Shown: piece by piece, positions 11,715 to 20,280 of the stretch | Layout: each line of letters opens with the position of its first letter | Position numbering within the stretch: position 1 is the first letter of the stretch | Assembly: GCA_024233135.1 (NCBI GenBank) | Contig: JACKPZ010000003.1 | Location: 209,774-273,773 of the forward strand | Direction: 5' to 3' | Source: Akkermansiaceae bacterium | Lineage (GTDB): Bacteria; Verrucomicrobiota; Verrucomicrobiia; Verrucomicrobiales; Akkermansiaceae | DNA length: 64,000 nt | Translations under genes and position numbers: made by a program | Notes under the pieces: model-generated | What the model was told of the DNA's origin: nothing | Database searches by the model: none | What the model saw: only the letters and a program-made list of their open reading frames with translations

Positions 11715-13646
11715 TCACGCGCGTTCGTGGTGGCGGAAGGTGCGCCAGCCGTAGTGGGCGATGACCAGGAAGCAGATGAGCGGCAGGGCGAAGGAGGCGC
11801 GCACGCTGGCGAGTTCCATGAATCCGAGGTCGAATGCCGGCATGTCGAGGATGCGGCCTTGGAGAGGCGGCATCAGGCAGCCACCGCCGATGGCGAGGAT
11901 GAGGCCGGCGGAACCGAGTTTCGCATCGTCACCGAGGCCCTTGAGGGCGATGCCGTAGATGGTCGGGAACATCAGGGACATGCAGGCGGACACACCCATC
12001 AGGCAGTAGAGGCCCGCATAGCCGTGGATGAAGATCGTGCCGAGCGTGAGCGCGACGCCGCCGACGGCGAGCAGGCCGAGCAACATGCCGGGATGGATGT
12101 AATGGAGCAGGAAGGTGCAGATGAAGCGGCTGGAAACGAAGATGAGCATCGCAAGGATGTTGCAGTTCTGCGCGGTGGCCTTGGAAAGTCCGAGCTCGCT
12201 CTCGGCATACTGGATGATGAAGGTCCAGCACATGATCTGCGCGCCGACGTAGAAGGTCTGGGCGATGACACCTTCCCAATACCGGCTGTTGCCGAGCAGG
12301 CGCTTGAGGGTTGCGCCGATGTGCAACGAGGTGTCCCCCTCCGAGGCGCTGCCTTTCGGGAGTTTCCATGCGAAGAGTCCGAAGATGGCCAGCAGGATGA
12401 CGCCCATGATGGCGTAGGGACCGACGACGGTATCGAGATCCACCTTCTGGATCCGCTGGAACGACTCGGATGCCTTCTCGACGTAGGGTTTGAGAGGTTC
12501 GCGCGAGGCGCTGGCGAGAAGTCCGCGGGCGGAATCGACGGCGGAATCGACGGAGTCGAGCAACGTGGCGGCTTCGCCTGCGTCGGCCTTTTCGCCATCG
12601 CGGAGTGTGGCGATGGTGTCGCGCAGGCTGGCCGCGGCGGGCACGGCGCTGGAGAGCTTGGTCCGGGCTTCGGAAAACGAGGGCTCGGATTTCCAAAGAT
12701 CGGCCTCCTTGCCGAGTTCGGTGGCGAGATCCATGCCGTCGGAGCCGCCGTAGAGATTCTCGCGTTCGACCTCGGCGGGCGTCGGTTCCACCGGGTCCTT
12801 GATCTGGAGCACGATGGCCACCGAGTTGAGTGCCTGGGAGAACTTGTCGGACTCGGCTGCGTTGGCCTCCGCCTGCTCGGCGAGCGACGCGCGGATCGCC
12901 TCGGCGCGCTCCGGTTTCGGGTCGGCGGCGATGGCGAGGGTTTGCGCGAGTTCCGCGGACTGCTCGGCGGCTTTTTTGAGATCCTTGCGGCTGCCGCTCC
13001 ATTCCGGGTTGGAAATCGTTTCGCGGAGCTTCGCGGAGCTTTCCTCCAGGTCCTTGACGACCTGGACGTGCAGCGGCTTGCCTTCGGAAACGGCGAGCAG
13101 CGCGCGGCGGCCGGCCTCGCTGGTGCCGTCGAGGTTGATCAGGATGACCATGCTGGCGACGAACATGCCGATGATCGAACCCATCGGGTTGAAGGCTTGC
13201 GCGAGGTTGAGCCGGCGGGTGGCGTTCGACTCGTCGCCCATCGAGAGGATGTAGGGGTTGGCGGTCGTTTCGAGGAACGAGAGCCCGCTGGTCATGATCA
13301 GATATGCCAGCAGGAAGGGCGCGAACGACAGCGTCCACCCGGACGGAATGAAGAGCAGGCAGCCGCAGGCATAGAGCGCGAGGCCGATGAGGATGCCGCT
13401 CTTGTAAGAGAAGCGCTTGATGAAGATGGCGGCCGGAATGGCCATCAACGCGTAGCCGCCGTAGAAAGCCGCCTGCACCAGCGAGCTCTCGAAGTTGCTC
13501 AGCAAGAGGATGTTTTTGAACGCCGCAACCATCGGATTGGTGATGTCGTTGGCGAAGCCCCAGAGAGGAAACAGCAGGGTGACGAGGATGAACGGAACCA
13601 GCAGGTTCCGGGGCACGACCGGTGCGGATTTCTCGGATGATTTCAT
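11715..13646 (-). CDS. FucP-like MFS sugar:H+ symporter with a large central insertion
   Basis: The first six helices match L-fucose permease FucP (LLVPFILVTLLFPLWGFAND, NPMVAAFKNILLLS, SGLSFLETTANPYI, RRLNLAQAFNPMGS) and the last six follow from VVGPYAIMGVILLAIFGLF to the C-terminus. Between helices 6 and 7 lie about 230 residues (DNA about 12435-13133) that are hydrophilic, Ala/Glu/Lys-rich and coiled-coil-like, where FucP has only a short loop. Total length is 643 residues against about 440 in FucP. The start at 13646 places the first helix correctly; an ATG at 13694 is an alternative. Substrate unknown, probably a deoxy- or hexose sugar. Confidence 0.85.
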   Translation of the reverse strand: MKSSEKSAPVVPRNLLVPFILVTLLFPLWGFANDITNPMVAAFKNILLLSNFESSLVQAAFYGGYALMAIPAAIFIKRFSYKSGILIGLALYACGCLLFIPSGWTLSFAPFLLAYLIMTSGLSFLETTANPYILSMGDESNATRRLNLAQAFNPMGSIIGMFVASMVILINLDGTSEAGRRALLAVSEGKPLHVQVVKDLEESSAKLRETISNPEWSGSRKDLKKAAEQSAELAQTLAIAADPKPERAEAIRASLAEQAEANAAESDKFSQALNSVAIVLQIKDPVEPTPAEVERENLYGGSDGMDLATELGKEADLWKSEPSFSEARTKLSSAVPAAASLRDTIATLRDGEKADAGEAATLLDSVDSAVDSARGLLASASREPLKPYVEKASESFQRIQKVDLDTVVGPYAIMGVILLAIFGLFAWKLPKGSASEGDTSLHIGATLKRLLGNSRYWEGVIAQTFYVGAQIMCWTFIIQYAESELGLSKATAQNCNILAMLIFVSSRFICTFLLHYIHPGMLLGLLAVGGVALTLGTIFIHGYAGLYCLMGVSACMSLMFPTIYGIALKGLGDDAKLGSAGLILAIGGGCLMPPLQGRILDMPAFDLGFMELASVRASFALPLICFLVIAHYGWRTFRHHERA

Positions 13647-13990
13647 GAGTGGGTTTGGCCCGCACGGAGGCGGATTTTGGAAATGGGTTGCCATGCGAAT
13701 GCCAGTTTTCCGAATGACTGGCAAGCTCCCGACCGATCAAAAATGGTCATGCATCGGCCCCGAGTGAAGCAGATCAGGGCTCGTCACACCGGTCCGCCAG
13801 GCATCCGCAGGCCCGGCTTGCCGACAACATGTGTCCGCGAGGATTCCGAAGGAGGTGTCTCCTTCCCTTGTGGCGTGCGGTGGGACCGCTGAGGCACGGC
13901 GAAGCGCCTCATGGAAAACTCCGTCGCGGCCGGCGCACTCCGACACATGCGCGTTGATCCCGTGCCTCGCCACAGCTGGCGCAGGCGTCC
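13647..13990. other. Intergenic region upstream of the FucP-like gene
   Basis: These 344 bases separate the amidase 3' end from the transporter 5' end (both minus strand). A 7-bp hairpin GAAGGAG-gtgt-CTCCTTC at 13848-13865 could end the amidase transcript, though it has no T-tract. Promoter elements could not be fixed by eye. No gene is seen. Confidence 0.4.
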
Positions 13991-15025
13991 TCAGTTCGGC
14001 AGCCTGGTGGCTTGTTTCTTCATCGAGACGGCGTAGCGATACTTGTGGATCGCGTCGCAGATGCCGTTGGCGAGAGCGCTCTGATAGGTGTCGTTCTCGA
14101 TGAGGCGGGCCTCGTAGGGATGGGTCATGAAACCGCCTTCGAGCAGGATCGCGGGATGGCGGACTCCGGAAAGCACGCTGAAGCGGGCGCGCTTGATGCC
14201 GCGGTCGAGGGTGTTCTTGCCTACGCGGCGGAGGATGGAGCCGTGGATGGAGGTGGCCAGCGCGATGTTCGCGGAGTCATGTTCGTTGCCGGCGCGCGAG
14301 ATGTTGTCCGCCGGGACGAAGCCGCGGCCGTAGTGGGCGATGCCAGGCGGAGAGAGTGTGAAGGTCTCGATGCCGCGGGCGGCGCGTCCTCCGGAGTTGA
14401 AATGAATGCTCACGAAAATGGCGGATTCGCGGACGGCATTGGCGAGGTCCACTCGCTGCTGAAGCGTGAGGTAGCGGTCCGAATCACGGGTCAAGACGAC
14501 CGTGTAGCCCTTGTTCTGAAGGAGCGTCTTGAGCTTGTTGGCGACGGACAGGTTGTAGCGGGCCTCGGTGCCGCGGGAGTTCGTCGCGCCGGGGTCCTTG
14601 CCGCCGTGCCCGGCATCGATGACGACGGTGCGGAAGTCGCCCGCGTTCTGGATGAAACTCGGACGCAGAACGGGATCGATGAGTTTCGCGAGGTCGATGC
14701 GGGAGACCCACGCCTTGCCGCCGGACGATTCGACCTGGCGGGAGAAGACGAATTTCACGCCGTTCATGAGGCATTCGTTGCCGCCGATGGTGAGGCGCAT
14801 CTCAACCTTGGAGTTTTCGAGAACCAGCTTGTTGCCCGAGCGCGAGATCTTGGCGAAACGGTAGAAGCGCTGGATCGACTCGACGGAGACGTAATCGCGA
14901 CCGTCGATCTTGGAGACCTCCCAGCCGTTCTGGGTGGCGGCGCGGGCGGTGGGCGCGGGCAAGGAGAACGCCAGCCACGCGGCGGCGGCGCAGGCGAGGA
15001 TCCGGAAGAAGGGACGAATGCTCAA
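13991..15025 (-). CDS. N-acetylmuramoyl-L-alanine amidase (Amidase_3), secreted
   Basis: The enzyme cleaves the bond between MurNAc and L-Ala of peptidoglycan, outside the inner membrane. A signal peptide (ILACAAAAWLAFSLPAPTARA) leads into a copper-amine-oxidase-N-like/AMIN-type region (GRDYVSVESIQRFYRF... residues 40-130). The catalytic domain follows: VVIDAGHGGKDPGA (Zn His), GTEARYNL (Zn Glu), SIHFNS (Zn His) and ILLEGGFMTHPYE (catalytic Glu). All expected ligands are present at 344 residues. Family assignment secure. Confidence 0.94.
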   Translation of the reverse strand: MSIRPFFRILACAAAAWLAFSLPAPTARAATQNGWEVSKIDGRDYVSVESIQRFYRFAKISRSGNKLVLENSKVEMRLTIGGNECLMNGVKFVFSRQVESSGGKAWVSRIDLAKLIDPVLRPSFIQNAGDFRTVVIDAGHGGKDPGATNSRGTEARYNLSVANKLKTLLQNKGYTVVLTRDSDRYLTLQQRVDLANAVRESAIFVSIHFNSGGRAARGIETFTLSPPGIAHYGRGFVPADNISRAGNEHDSANIALATSIHGSILRRVGKNTLDRGIKRARFSVLSGVRHPAILLEGGFMTHPYEARLIENDTYQSALANGICDAIHKYRYAVSMKKQATRLPN

Positions 15026-15106
15026 GGGATGGAAATCGAATGAGTTTCCAGACGATTACCAAGTCCGAAACGGCATGACAACCCGCGATTTCCGCGGATT
15101 TCCCGT

Positions 15107-18100
15107 TCAGCGTCCAAGTTCGGCGGCGGTCCACGGCGTGGCGCGGCCGGTGAATTTCTTCCGGAGTTCGGCGACTTCGCGCGGATCGACGGCGGGCGCG
15201 TCGTTCGACCAGGTCTGGCGCACGTAGCTGAGCACGTCGGCGACCTGCTGGTCCTCAAGGGTGGGCAGGCCGGGCATCAGGCCGTTGATTTCCTGGCCGG
15301 CGACCTTGACGGGCCCCTGCAGGCCGTGAAGCACGATGCGGATGGGAACGTCGGATTCACCAGTCACCCAGTCCGAGCCGTCGAGTGGCGGGAACGCACC
15401 GGCGAGTCCCTTTCCCTCGGGGCCGTGGCAAGCGATGCAATGCAGGCCATAGAGCGCCTCGCCACGGCGATGGACGGCGGGGTCGGGCTCGTGTTTCCGG
15501 TCGATCGCGGGTGCGGCGGAGGGAACGCTGCCCGCGCGGGCGATGACTTCGGCGAGCATGCCGCCACCGGCTCCCGTTTCCTTGGCGGCGGCCGCCACCC
15601 CGGCCGCGTGGCGGTGGGCGGCGATGCGCCATGCATCCGCGAGCGTGACATCGCCCTCGATGGAGGACGCATGCTCTCGCAACAGACGGACGAGGAAGCG
15701 CCCGGCGTCCGGATCACCGCCCGGCATGCGCGAGAGGAGCACGAGCGATTCGGCGAGTTCGCGAGGCCGGTTGATGGTGATGGAACCATCGACCACCAGC
15801 GCGTGGAGGATCTGCTCCGGCGTGGCGGTGTGGATCCCGGCGCGGAGCAGGGCCCGGTCCGGCGAGGCAAGGGCGAGAGCGACATCGGCGGGGGCGAGTT
15901 CGCCGATGATGTGGAGCGCGTGGAGCGCATGGGGCGCGGCAAGACCGCCGGCGGCAAGCAGTTCGCGGAGCTTCGGACCGGCGGGCTTGCCGATTGTTTC
16001 CACGATGAGCCGTTGGGCCTGGAGACGCCAGAAGAGATTCGGATGCGAGAGGCCCGCTGCGAGCGAGGCGGGTGCTGTGGGGTCGAGGCCGGGGTTGGGA
16101 TCGTCCGCGCTGCCTTCCGGATAGACGCGGTAGATGCGCCCATGACGTTTGTCGCGCAGGGGCGTCTCGTAGGCGTTGCCCTTGCCGGTGGTGGCGTCCA
16201 TGCCCGCGGTCTGGCGATTTGGCGTCGGGTTGTGCTGCACGATGATGTTGTACCAATCACAGATCCACAGCGCGCCGTCGGGACCGGTCTCCGTGCAGAC
16301 CGGGGCGGACCACGCATCGGCGCTGTTGTAGATGTTGTTGCGGCGTTGGACGGACTTGAAACCCGCGCCCTCGGCGTGGACGTCGAAGACGCCGACGAGT
16401 TTGCCTGTGGGGCCGTTGATGAAGGCGGTCCGCTCGCGCCACGATTCCGGGAAACGCGTGGATGTGTAAAACGAGTGGCCGGCCGCGGAGGTATAACTGT
16501 CGAAGACATCGACCTGGCGGATGTCCGCCGAGCTCGGGTTGAAAAGCGCCGGGTTGTTCGGACCGCCCGCGAACTCGTCGGCCCTCGGCGTGCGCGGGGC
16601 TTCCAGACCGGCCGCGTTGTAGTCAGCCATCGGGTGGGTCAGGAAGAACGACGGATTCGCGTTGGCTGTGGAACCCATGAGGTCGAACGCGGAGTTGAAT
16701 CCGAGCCCCCAGGTGTTGTTGGTGGTGTTCTGGAGGAACTCGAGTTTCGAACCGTCCGGCAGGAAACGGAACACTCCTTGTCGGAACTTGAGTTCCTCCC
16801 CGCCGACGACACCGGTGAAACCGGAATAGCCGACGGTGGCGTAGATCCACCCGTCGATGCCCCAGCGCAGATTCGACGGACCGGCGTGGGTGTCGCTCAT
16901 GTGGAAGCCGGAGAAAAGCACGCGCCGCTCGTCCGCGCGGTCGTCGCCGTTCGTATCCTTGAGGAAGAGCATCTCGCTGCCGTTGGTGCAGATCAACCCG
17001 CCGTTGGCGAAGACCATCGAGGTGGGGATCGAGAGGCCGTCGGCGAAGGTGGTGAAACGATCGGCGCGGCCGTCGCCGTTGCGGTCCTCGCAGAGGATGA
17101 TCTTGTCGTTGCCGAGTTTGCCCTCGTGGAGGTTGTTCGGGTAGTCCGTCGTCTGGATGACAAATGCACGGCCGCGGTGGTCCCACGCGACGTGGATCGG
17201 ATTGAGGATGTCCGGCTCGCTGGCGAAGAGCGACAATTCGAAGCCGGCCGGCACCTGCGCGAGTTTCATCGACTCGGCCGGCGGCAGCGGGCGTTGCGCG
17301 CGGGTGATCATCTCACGTTCGCGGTAACCCGGAAGCTTCACACGCTCCTGCTCGAGGCGCGGCAGCTTGAGGGCGAGCAGCCGGCGGTATTTCTCCGGAC
17401 CCACGCTCCAGAAGATGGCGCGCTTGATGAGATCGTGGAACTCCGGCTTGTCCCAGACCCGGTGGTCATGGCCGGCGGCGGTGTAGAACACACGTCCCCC
17501 GCCCTGTTCACGGACCCAGGTCCACGGCTCCTTGTCGCGCTTTTCCAGGATCACCCGGTCGTCGCCGTGGTTGTCGTGCACGTAGGTCTCGTCCCATGCC
17601 TCGAAGCCACGGTATCCCTGCATGATCGGGTGGCGGGGATTGACGTTCTTCACTTCGAAGACACCCGTTCCGTGGCTTTGGAATCGGCCGCCGACGAGCT
17701 TGATGAATTCGGGCGAGCCACCGTAGCAGGCGGACGCGCAGTGGATCGGAAGAAACCCGCCGCCGTTCTCGACGTAGCCGATGAGCGCCTTGAGGTGATC
17801 CGGAGGCATCGGGCCGTTCTGTTCCCAGTTTCCATACATCAGCAGCGCGTCGTATTTCGCGAGCATCTCCGGGCGGAAGACCTCGGCCGGGTCCTCGGAG
17901 TAGGTGAAATCGATTCCCTCCGTACCGAGGTGGCGTTTGATGACGCGGTATCGCGTGACCGGATCGTGCCCGGGGTGCGCGGCGGTCGGCGCTCCGAAGA
18001 ACAACACGTCCAGACGCTTCGGCTCCGGCTTCGGAGGATTCAGCGACTGCGCCAGCACCAGCCCGAGGGCCGCGAGCGGAAGCAGAATGGCATAACGGAG

Positions 18101-18109
18101 GAGATTCAT
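15107..18109 (-). CDS. ThuA domain / PVC-type dehydrogenase / cytochrome c fusion, secreted
   Basis: This encodes a 1000-residue exported protein. The start MNLLRYAILLPLAALGLVLAQ at 18109 gives a signal peptide; 60 further upstream codons in frame are not protein-like. Order: ThuA-like domain (about 35-240; GNWEQNGPMPPDHL, GGGFLPIHCAS, AAGHDHRVWD), PVC-type membrane-bound dehydrogenase beta-propeller (about 285-700; Asp-rich calcium-type turns EDRNGDGRAD and KDTNGDDRAD), HEAT-like helices (about 700-860), and cytochrome c with one CIACH heme site (891-895) and a distal Met (GLMPGLP). The architecture is characteristic of Verrucomicrobiota and Planctomycetota and is taken as periplasmic sugar oxidation; the substrate is unknown. 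Confidence 0.92.
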   Translation of the reverse strand: MNLLRYAILLPLAALGLVLAQSLNPPKPEPKRLDVLFFGAPTAAHPGHDPVTRYRVIKRHLGTEGIDFTYSEDPAEVFRPEMLAKYDALLMYGNWEQNGPMPPDHLKALIGYVENGGGFLPIHCASACYGGSPEFIKLVGGRFQSHGTGVFEVKNVNPRHPIMQGYRGFEAWDETYVHDNHGDDRVILEKRDKEPWTWVREQGGGRVFYTAAGHDHRVWDKPEFHDLIKRAIFWSVGPEKYRRLLALKLPRLEQERVKLPGYREREMITRAQRPLPPAESMKLAQVPAGFELSLFASEPDILNPIHVAWDHRGRAFVIQTTDYPNNLHEGKLGNDKIILCEDRNGDGRADRFTTFADGLSIPTSMVFANGGLICTNGSEMLFLKDTNGDDRADERRVLFSGFHMSDTHAGPSNLRWGIDGWIYATVGYSGFTGVVGGEELKFRQGVFRFLPDGSKLEFLQNTTNNTWGLGFNSAFDLMGSTANANPSFFLTHPMADYNAAGLEAPRTPRADEFAGGPNNPALFNPSSADIRQVDVFDSYTSAAGHSFYTSTRFPESWRERTAFINGPTGKLVGVFDVHAEGAGFKSVQRRNNIYNSADAWSAPVCTETGPDGALWICDWYNIIVQHNPTPNRQTAGMDATTGKGNAYETPLRDKRHGRIYRVYPEGSADDPNPGLDPTAPASLAAGLSHPNLFWRLQAQRLIVETIGKPAGPKLRELLAAGGLAAPHALHALHIIGELAPADVALALASPDRALLRAGIHTATPEQILHALVVDGSITINRPRELAESLVLLSRMPGGDPDAGRFLVRLLREHASSIEGDVTLADAWRIAAHRHAAGVAAAAKETGAGGGMLAEVIARAGSVPSAAPAIDRKHEPDPAVHRRGEALYGLHCIACHGPEGKGLAGAFPPLDGSDWVTGESDVPIRIVLHGLQGPVKVAGQEINGLMPGLPTLEDQQVADVLSYVRQTWSNDAPAVDPREVAELRKKFTGRATPWTAAELGR

Positions 18110-18222
18110 GTGTGGTGGATCGGCATCTGGAAACGAGACCCGGGCATCCGGTCTTTCCGAATCATGCCGGCAATTGACATAATTTTTTGATATCTTTCGA
18201 TGTTGAAAACAGATGCACATAT

Positions 18223-18247
18223 CCCGCTCCGGAAGAACCGGAGCGGG
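18223..18247 (-). terminator. Hairpin between oxidoreductase and ThuA-fusion genes
   Basis: A perfect 10-bp inverted repeat, CCCGCTCCGG and CCGGAGCGGG, with a 5-base loop lies 39 bases after the stop of the upstream (minus-strand) oxidoreductase gene. No strong T-run follows. It may separate the two units; the AT-rich stretch at about 18175-18200 then could hold the promoter of the ThuA-fusion gene. Confidence 0.55.
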
Positions 18248-18285
18248 CAAAGGAAGGAAACACGGAAACCAAGGGACCGCAACCT

Positions 18286-19416
18286 TCACCCGGGAAGGGT
18301 GAAGGCCGGGAGATCCAGCACCTCGCCGCCCTTCATCGCAGACTCGTGCGCGAGGATGCCCGTGCAGGTCCAGTTGGCGGACTGCATGGCGTTCGGGAAC
18401 GGATCGCGGTCTTCGACGAGCGCGGAAACAAACTCGTGGACCAGATGTGGGTGCGATCCGCCATGTCCCCCGCCCTGGGTGAAGGAAAGGTGTTCGTTGT
18501 CGTCGTGATCATACACACCCTTGGTGGTGAAGCGCTGGATCTCCTCCGGCAGCAGGTGCGCGTAGTCCGGAACCTTGACCCGCTCGGGAATCTCCGGCTC
18601 CGGCTTCTTCGCGGTGTGGATCACCGGATCCTCGCCCTCGACCAGCGGCCATTCGTAGGACTTGAGGCTGCCGTAGACATCGAAGCTCTCGCGGTACTGG
18701 CGGGCCACGTCGAACAAGCTGCGGTAGATGCGCGCGGAAACATCGCTGTCCTTGAAACGGATGTGCGTCGACTCGATCGCGAACGGCGAACCATAACATC
18801 CGATCATTTCCTCGCGGATTTGGCCGGAGCCGAAACAAGAAACCGTTTCGGCGTAGTCGCGGGTGAGGCCCAGGCACGGTCCGACGCAGTGGGTCGCGTA
18901 GTGCATCGGCGGCAGGCCCGGCCAGTAGCCCGGCCAGCCGTCCATGTCCTGCTGGTGGCTCGCCTGGAGGAACTGGATCCTGCCCAACTCGCCCTTTTCG
19001 TAGAGTTCCTTCACGAACAAGAACTCGCGGGCGTAGACGACTGTTTCCATCATCATGTACTTCAGCCCGGTCTCCTTGGTGAGCTCCACGATCGCCTCGC
19101 AATCCTCGACGGAGGTCGCCATCGGCACCGTGCAGGCGACATGCTTGCCGGCCTTCAGCGCCTTGATCGATTGGGCGGCGTGGTCGGGGATCGGCGTGTT
19201 GATGTGGACCGCGTCGATGTCCGGATCGGCAAGAAGCTCGTCGTAGTCCTGATAACGTTTTTCAATACCGTAGTGGTCGGCGATGGCGTCGAGTTTTTCC
19301 TTGTTGCGTTGGCAGACGGCGACGAGGCGCGCGTTCGGGTGTGCCTGATAGATGGGGATGAACTCGGCGCCGAAGCCGAGACCGATGATGGCGACTTTGA
19401 TCTCTGGGTTGCTCAT
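18286..19416 (-). CDS. Gfo/Idh/MocA-family NAD(P)-dependent oxidoreductase
   Basis: This encodes a 376-residue enzyme of the glucose-fructose oxidoreductase/inositol dehydrogenase family, which oxidises or epimerises sugars. The Rossmann motif is KVAIIGLGFGAEFIPIY (residues 7-23), the EKP-like motif is GKHVACTVPMA (usually EKP; here CTVP), and the C-terminal sheet domain follows. It overlaps by 4 bases with the sugar isomerase upstream (ATG at 19416, stop at 19413), so the two are translationally coupled. The substrate cannot be read from sequence. Confidence 0.9.
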   Translation of the reverse strand: MSNPEIKVAIIGLGFGAEFIPIYQAHPNARLVAVCQRNKEKLDAIADHYGIEKRYQDYDELLADPDIDAVHINTPIPDHAAQSIKALKAGKHVACTVPMATSVEDCEAIVELTKETGLKYMMMETVVYAREFLFVKELYEKGELGRIQFLQASHQQDMDGWPGYWPGLPPMHYATHCVGPCLGLTRDYAETVSCFGSGQIREEMIGCYGSPFAIESTHIRFKDSDVSARIYRSLFDVARQYRESFDVYGSLKSYEWPLVEGEDPVIHTAKKPEPEIPERVKVPDYAHLLPEEIQRFTTKGVYDHDDNEHLSFTQGGGHGGSHPHLVHEFVSALVEDRDPFPNAMQSANWTCTGILAHESAMKGGEVLDLPAFTLPG

Positions 19417-20273
19417 GATGGGGCGTTCGCGAAGTGCTGCTTGAGGAATTCGAGCCCGTTGCGGGCGAAGGTGTCCTGATCCGGCGCGCGGCGGTTCCAG
19501 ATGCAGACCGCGGCGGCGAGGTCGCGGTTCTCCGGGGTGAAACTCTCGATCGTGACGAGGCCGTCGTAGCAGATCCCGCGAAGAGCGCCCGCCAACGCCG
19601 GCCAGTTCGTCTGCCCCGTACCGGGGATGCCGCGCTGGTTTTCCGAAACCTGCATGTGGATGAGCCGATCGCCCGCGGTTCGGACGGCTTCGGCAAGATC
19701 ATCCTCCTCGATGGTCATGTGGAAGCTGTCGAGCATCACGCCCGCCGCGGGATGTCCGACCTCACGCGCCATGCGCACGGCGTCGGCAGCGGTGTGGACA
19801 AGGTCGGTTTCGAAACGGTTGATCGGCTCGATGGCGATGCGGAGATTCCGTTGCGCCGCTTCTTCGCAAGCCTCGCGGATGCCCGCGACGGCGAGATTCC
19901 ACTCGGCTCGGCGCTCCGCTTCGGGAAGCTGCCGACGTTTCCCGACCTCCGAGTAAAGCGGCCCGCCGAGAAGCGGCGCACCGACCTCGGCAGCGAAATC
20001 GAAGCAGCGGCAAAGATAATCCTGGGTCGCGGCGCGGACCTTCGGATCGGGATGCGTCAGATCCCGACCCGGCCCGAAGGCTCCGCAAACAGATATGTCG
20101 AGACCGTGATTCGATGCCATGGACGCGATGCGTTTCGCATCGAGCAGATCCGGATCTTCGATCGGCAACTCGACCGCGCCGAATCCCATCTCCGCGATGC
20201 GCGGGATCAAGGTTTCCGCCGCGTCGGTCGTCAGCGGCGAAACCCAAAGCCAGGTGGATGCTCCGATTTTCAT
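19413..20273 (-). CDS. Sugar phosphate isomerase/epimerase (xylose-isomerase-like TIM barrel)
   Basis: This encodes a 286-residue AP-endonuclease-2/xylose-isomerase-like TIM barrel. The start MKIGASTWLW at 20273 is preferred to an upstream in-frame ATG. Metal-site motifs are visible: IAIEPINRFE (Glu), GVMLDSFHMTIEE (Asp/His), LIHMQVSENQRG (His) and TIESF (Glu). D-psicose/tagatose 3-epimerases and inosose isomerases share these. It lies 7 bases after the MFS gene and overlaps the oxidoreductase gene, so transporter, isomerase and oxidoreductase form one operon for an unidentified sugar or polyol. Confidence 0.88.
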   Translation of the reverse strand: MKIGASTWLWVSPLTTDAAETLIPRIAEMGFGAVELPIEDPDLLDAKRIASMASNHGLDISVCGAFGPGRDLTHPDPKVRAATQDYLCRCFDFAAEVGAPLLGGPLYSEVGKRRQLPEAERRAEWNLAVAGIREACEEAAQRNLRIAIEPINRFETDLVHTAADAVRMAREVGHPAAGVMLDSFHMTIEEDDLAEAVRTAGDRLIHMQVSENQRGIPGTGQTNWPALAGALRGICYDGLVTIESFTPENRDLAAAVCIWNRRAPDQDTFARNGLEFLKQHFANAPS

Positions 20274-20280
20274 GGTCCGA

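Noticed and set aside
11727..13640. 637-codon plus-strand frame opposite the FucP-like gene
   Set aside because: The minus-strand frame has transmembrane helices and FucP motifs at both ends, so the plus-strand frame is a shadow. The central insertion was checked and remains protein-like only on the minus strand.
15326..18190. 954-codon open frame on the plus strand opposite the ThuA-fusion gene
   Set aside because: It is the antisense shadow of a gene with clear domains and heme motif; the translation is low-complexity and has no family features. Long antisense frames are expected at this GC content.
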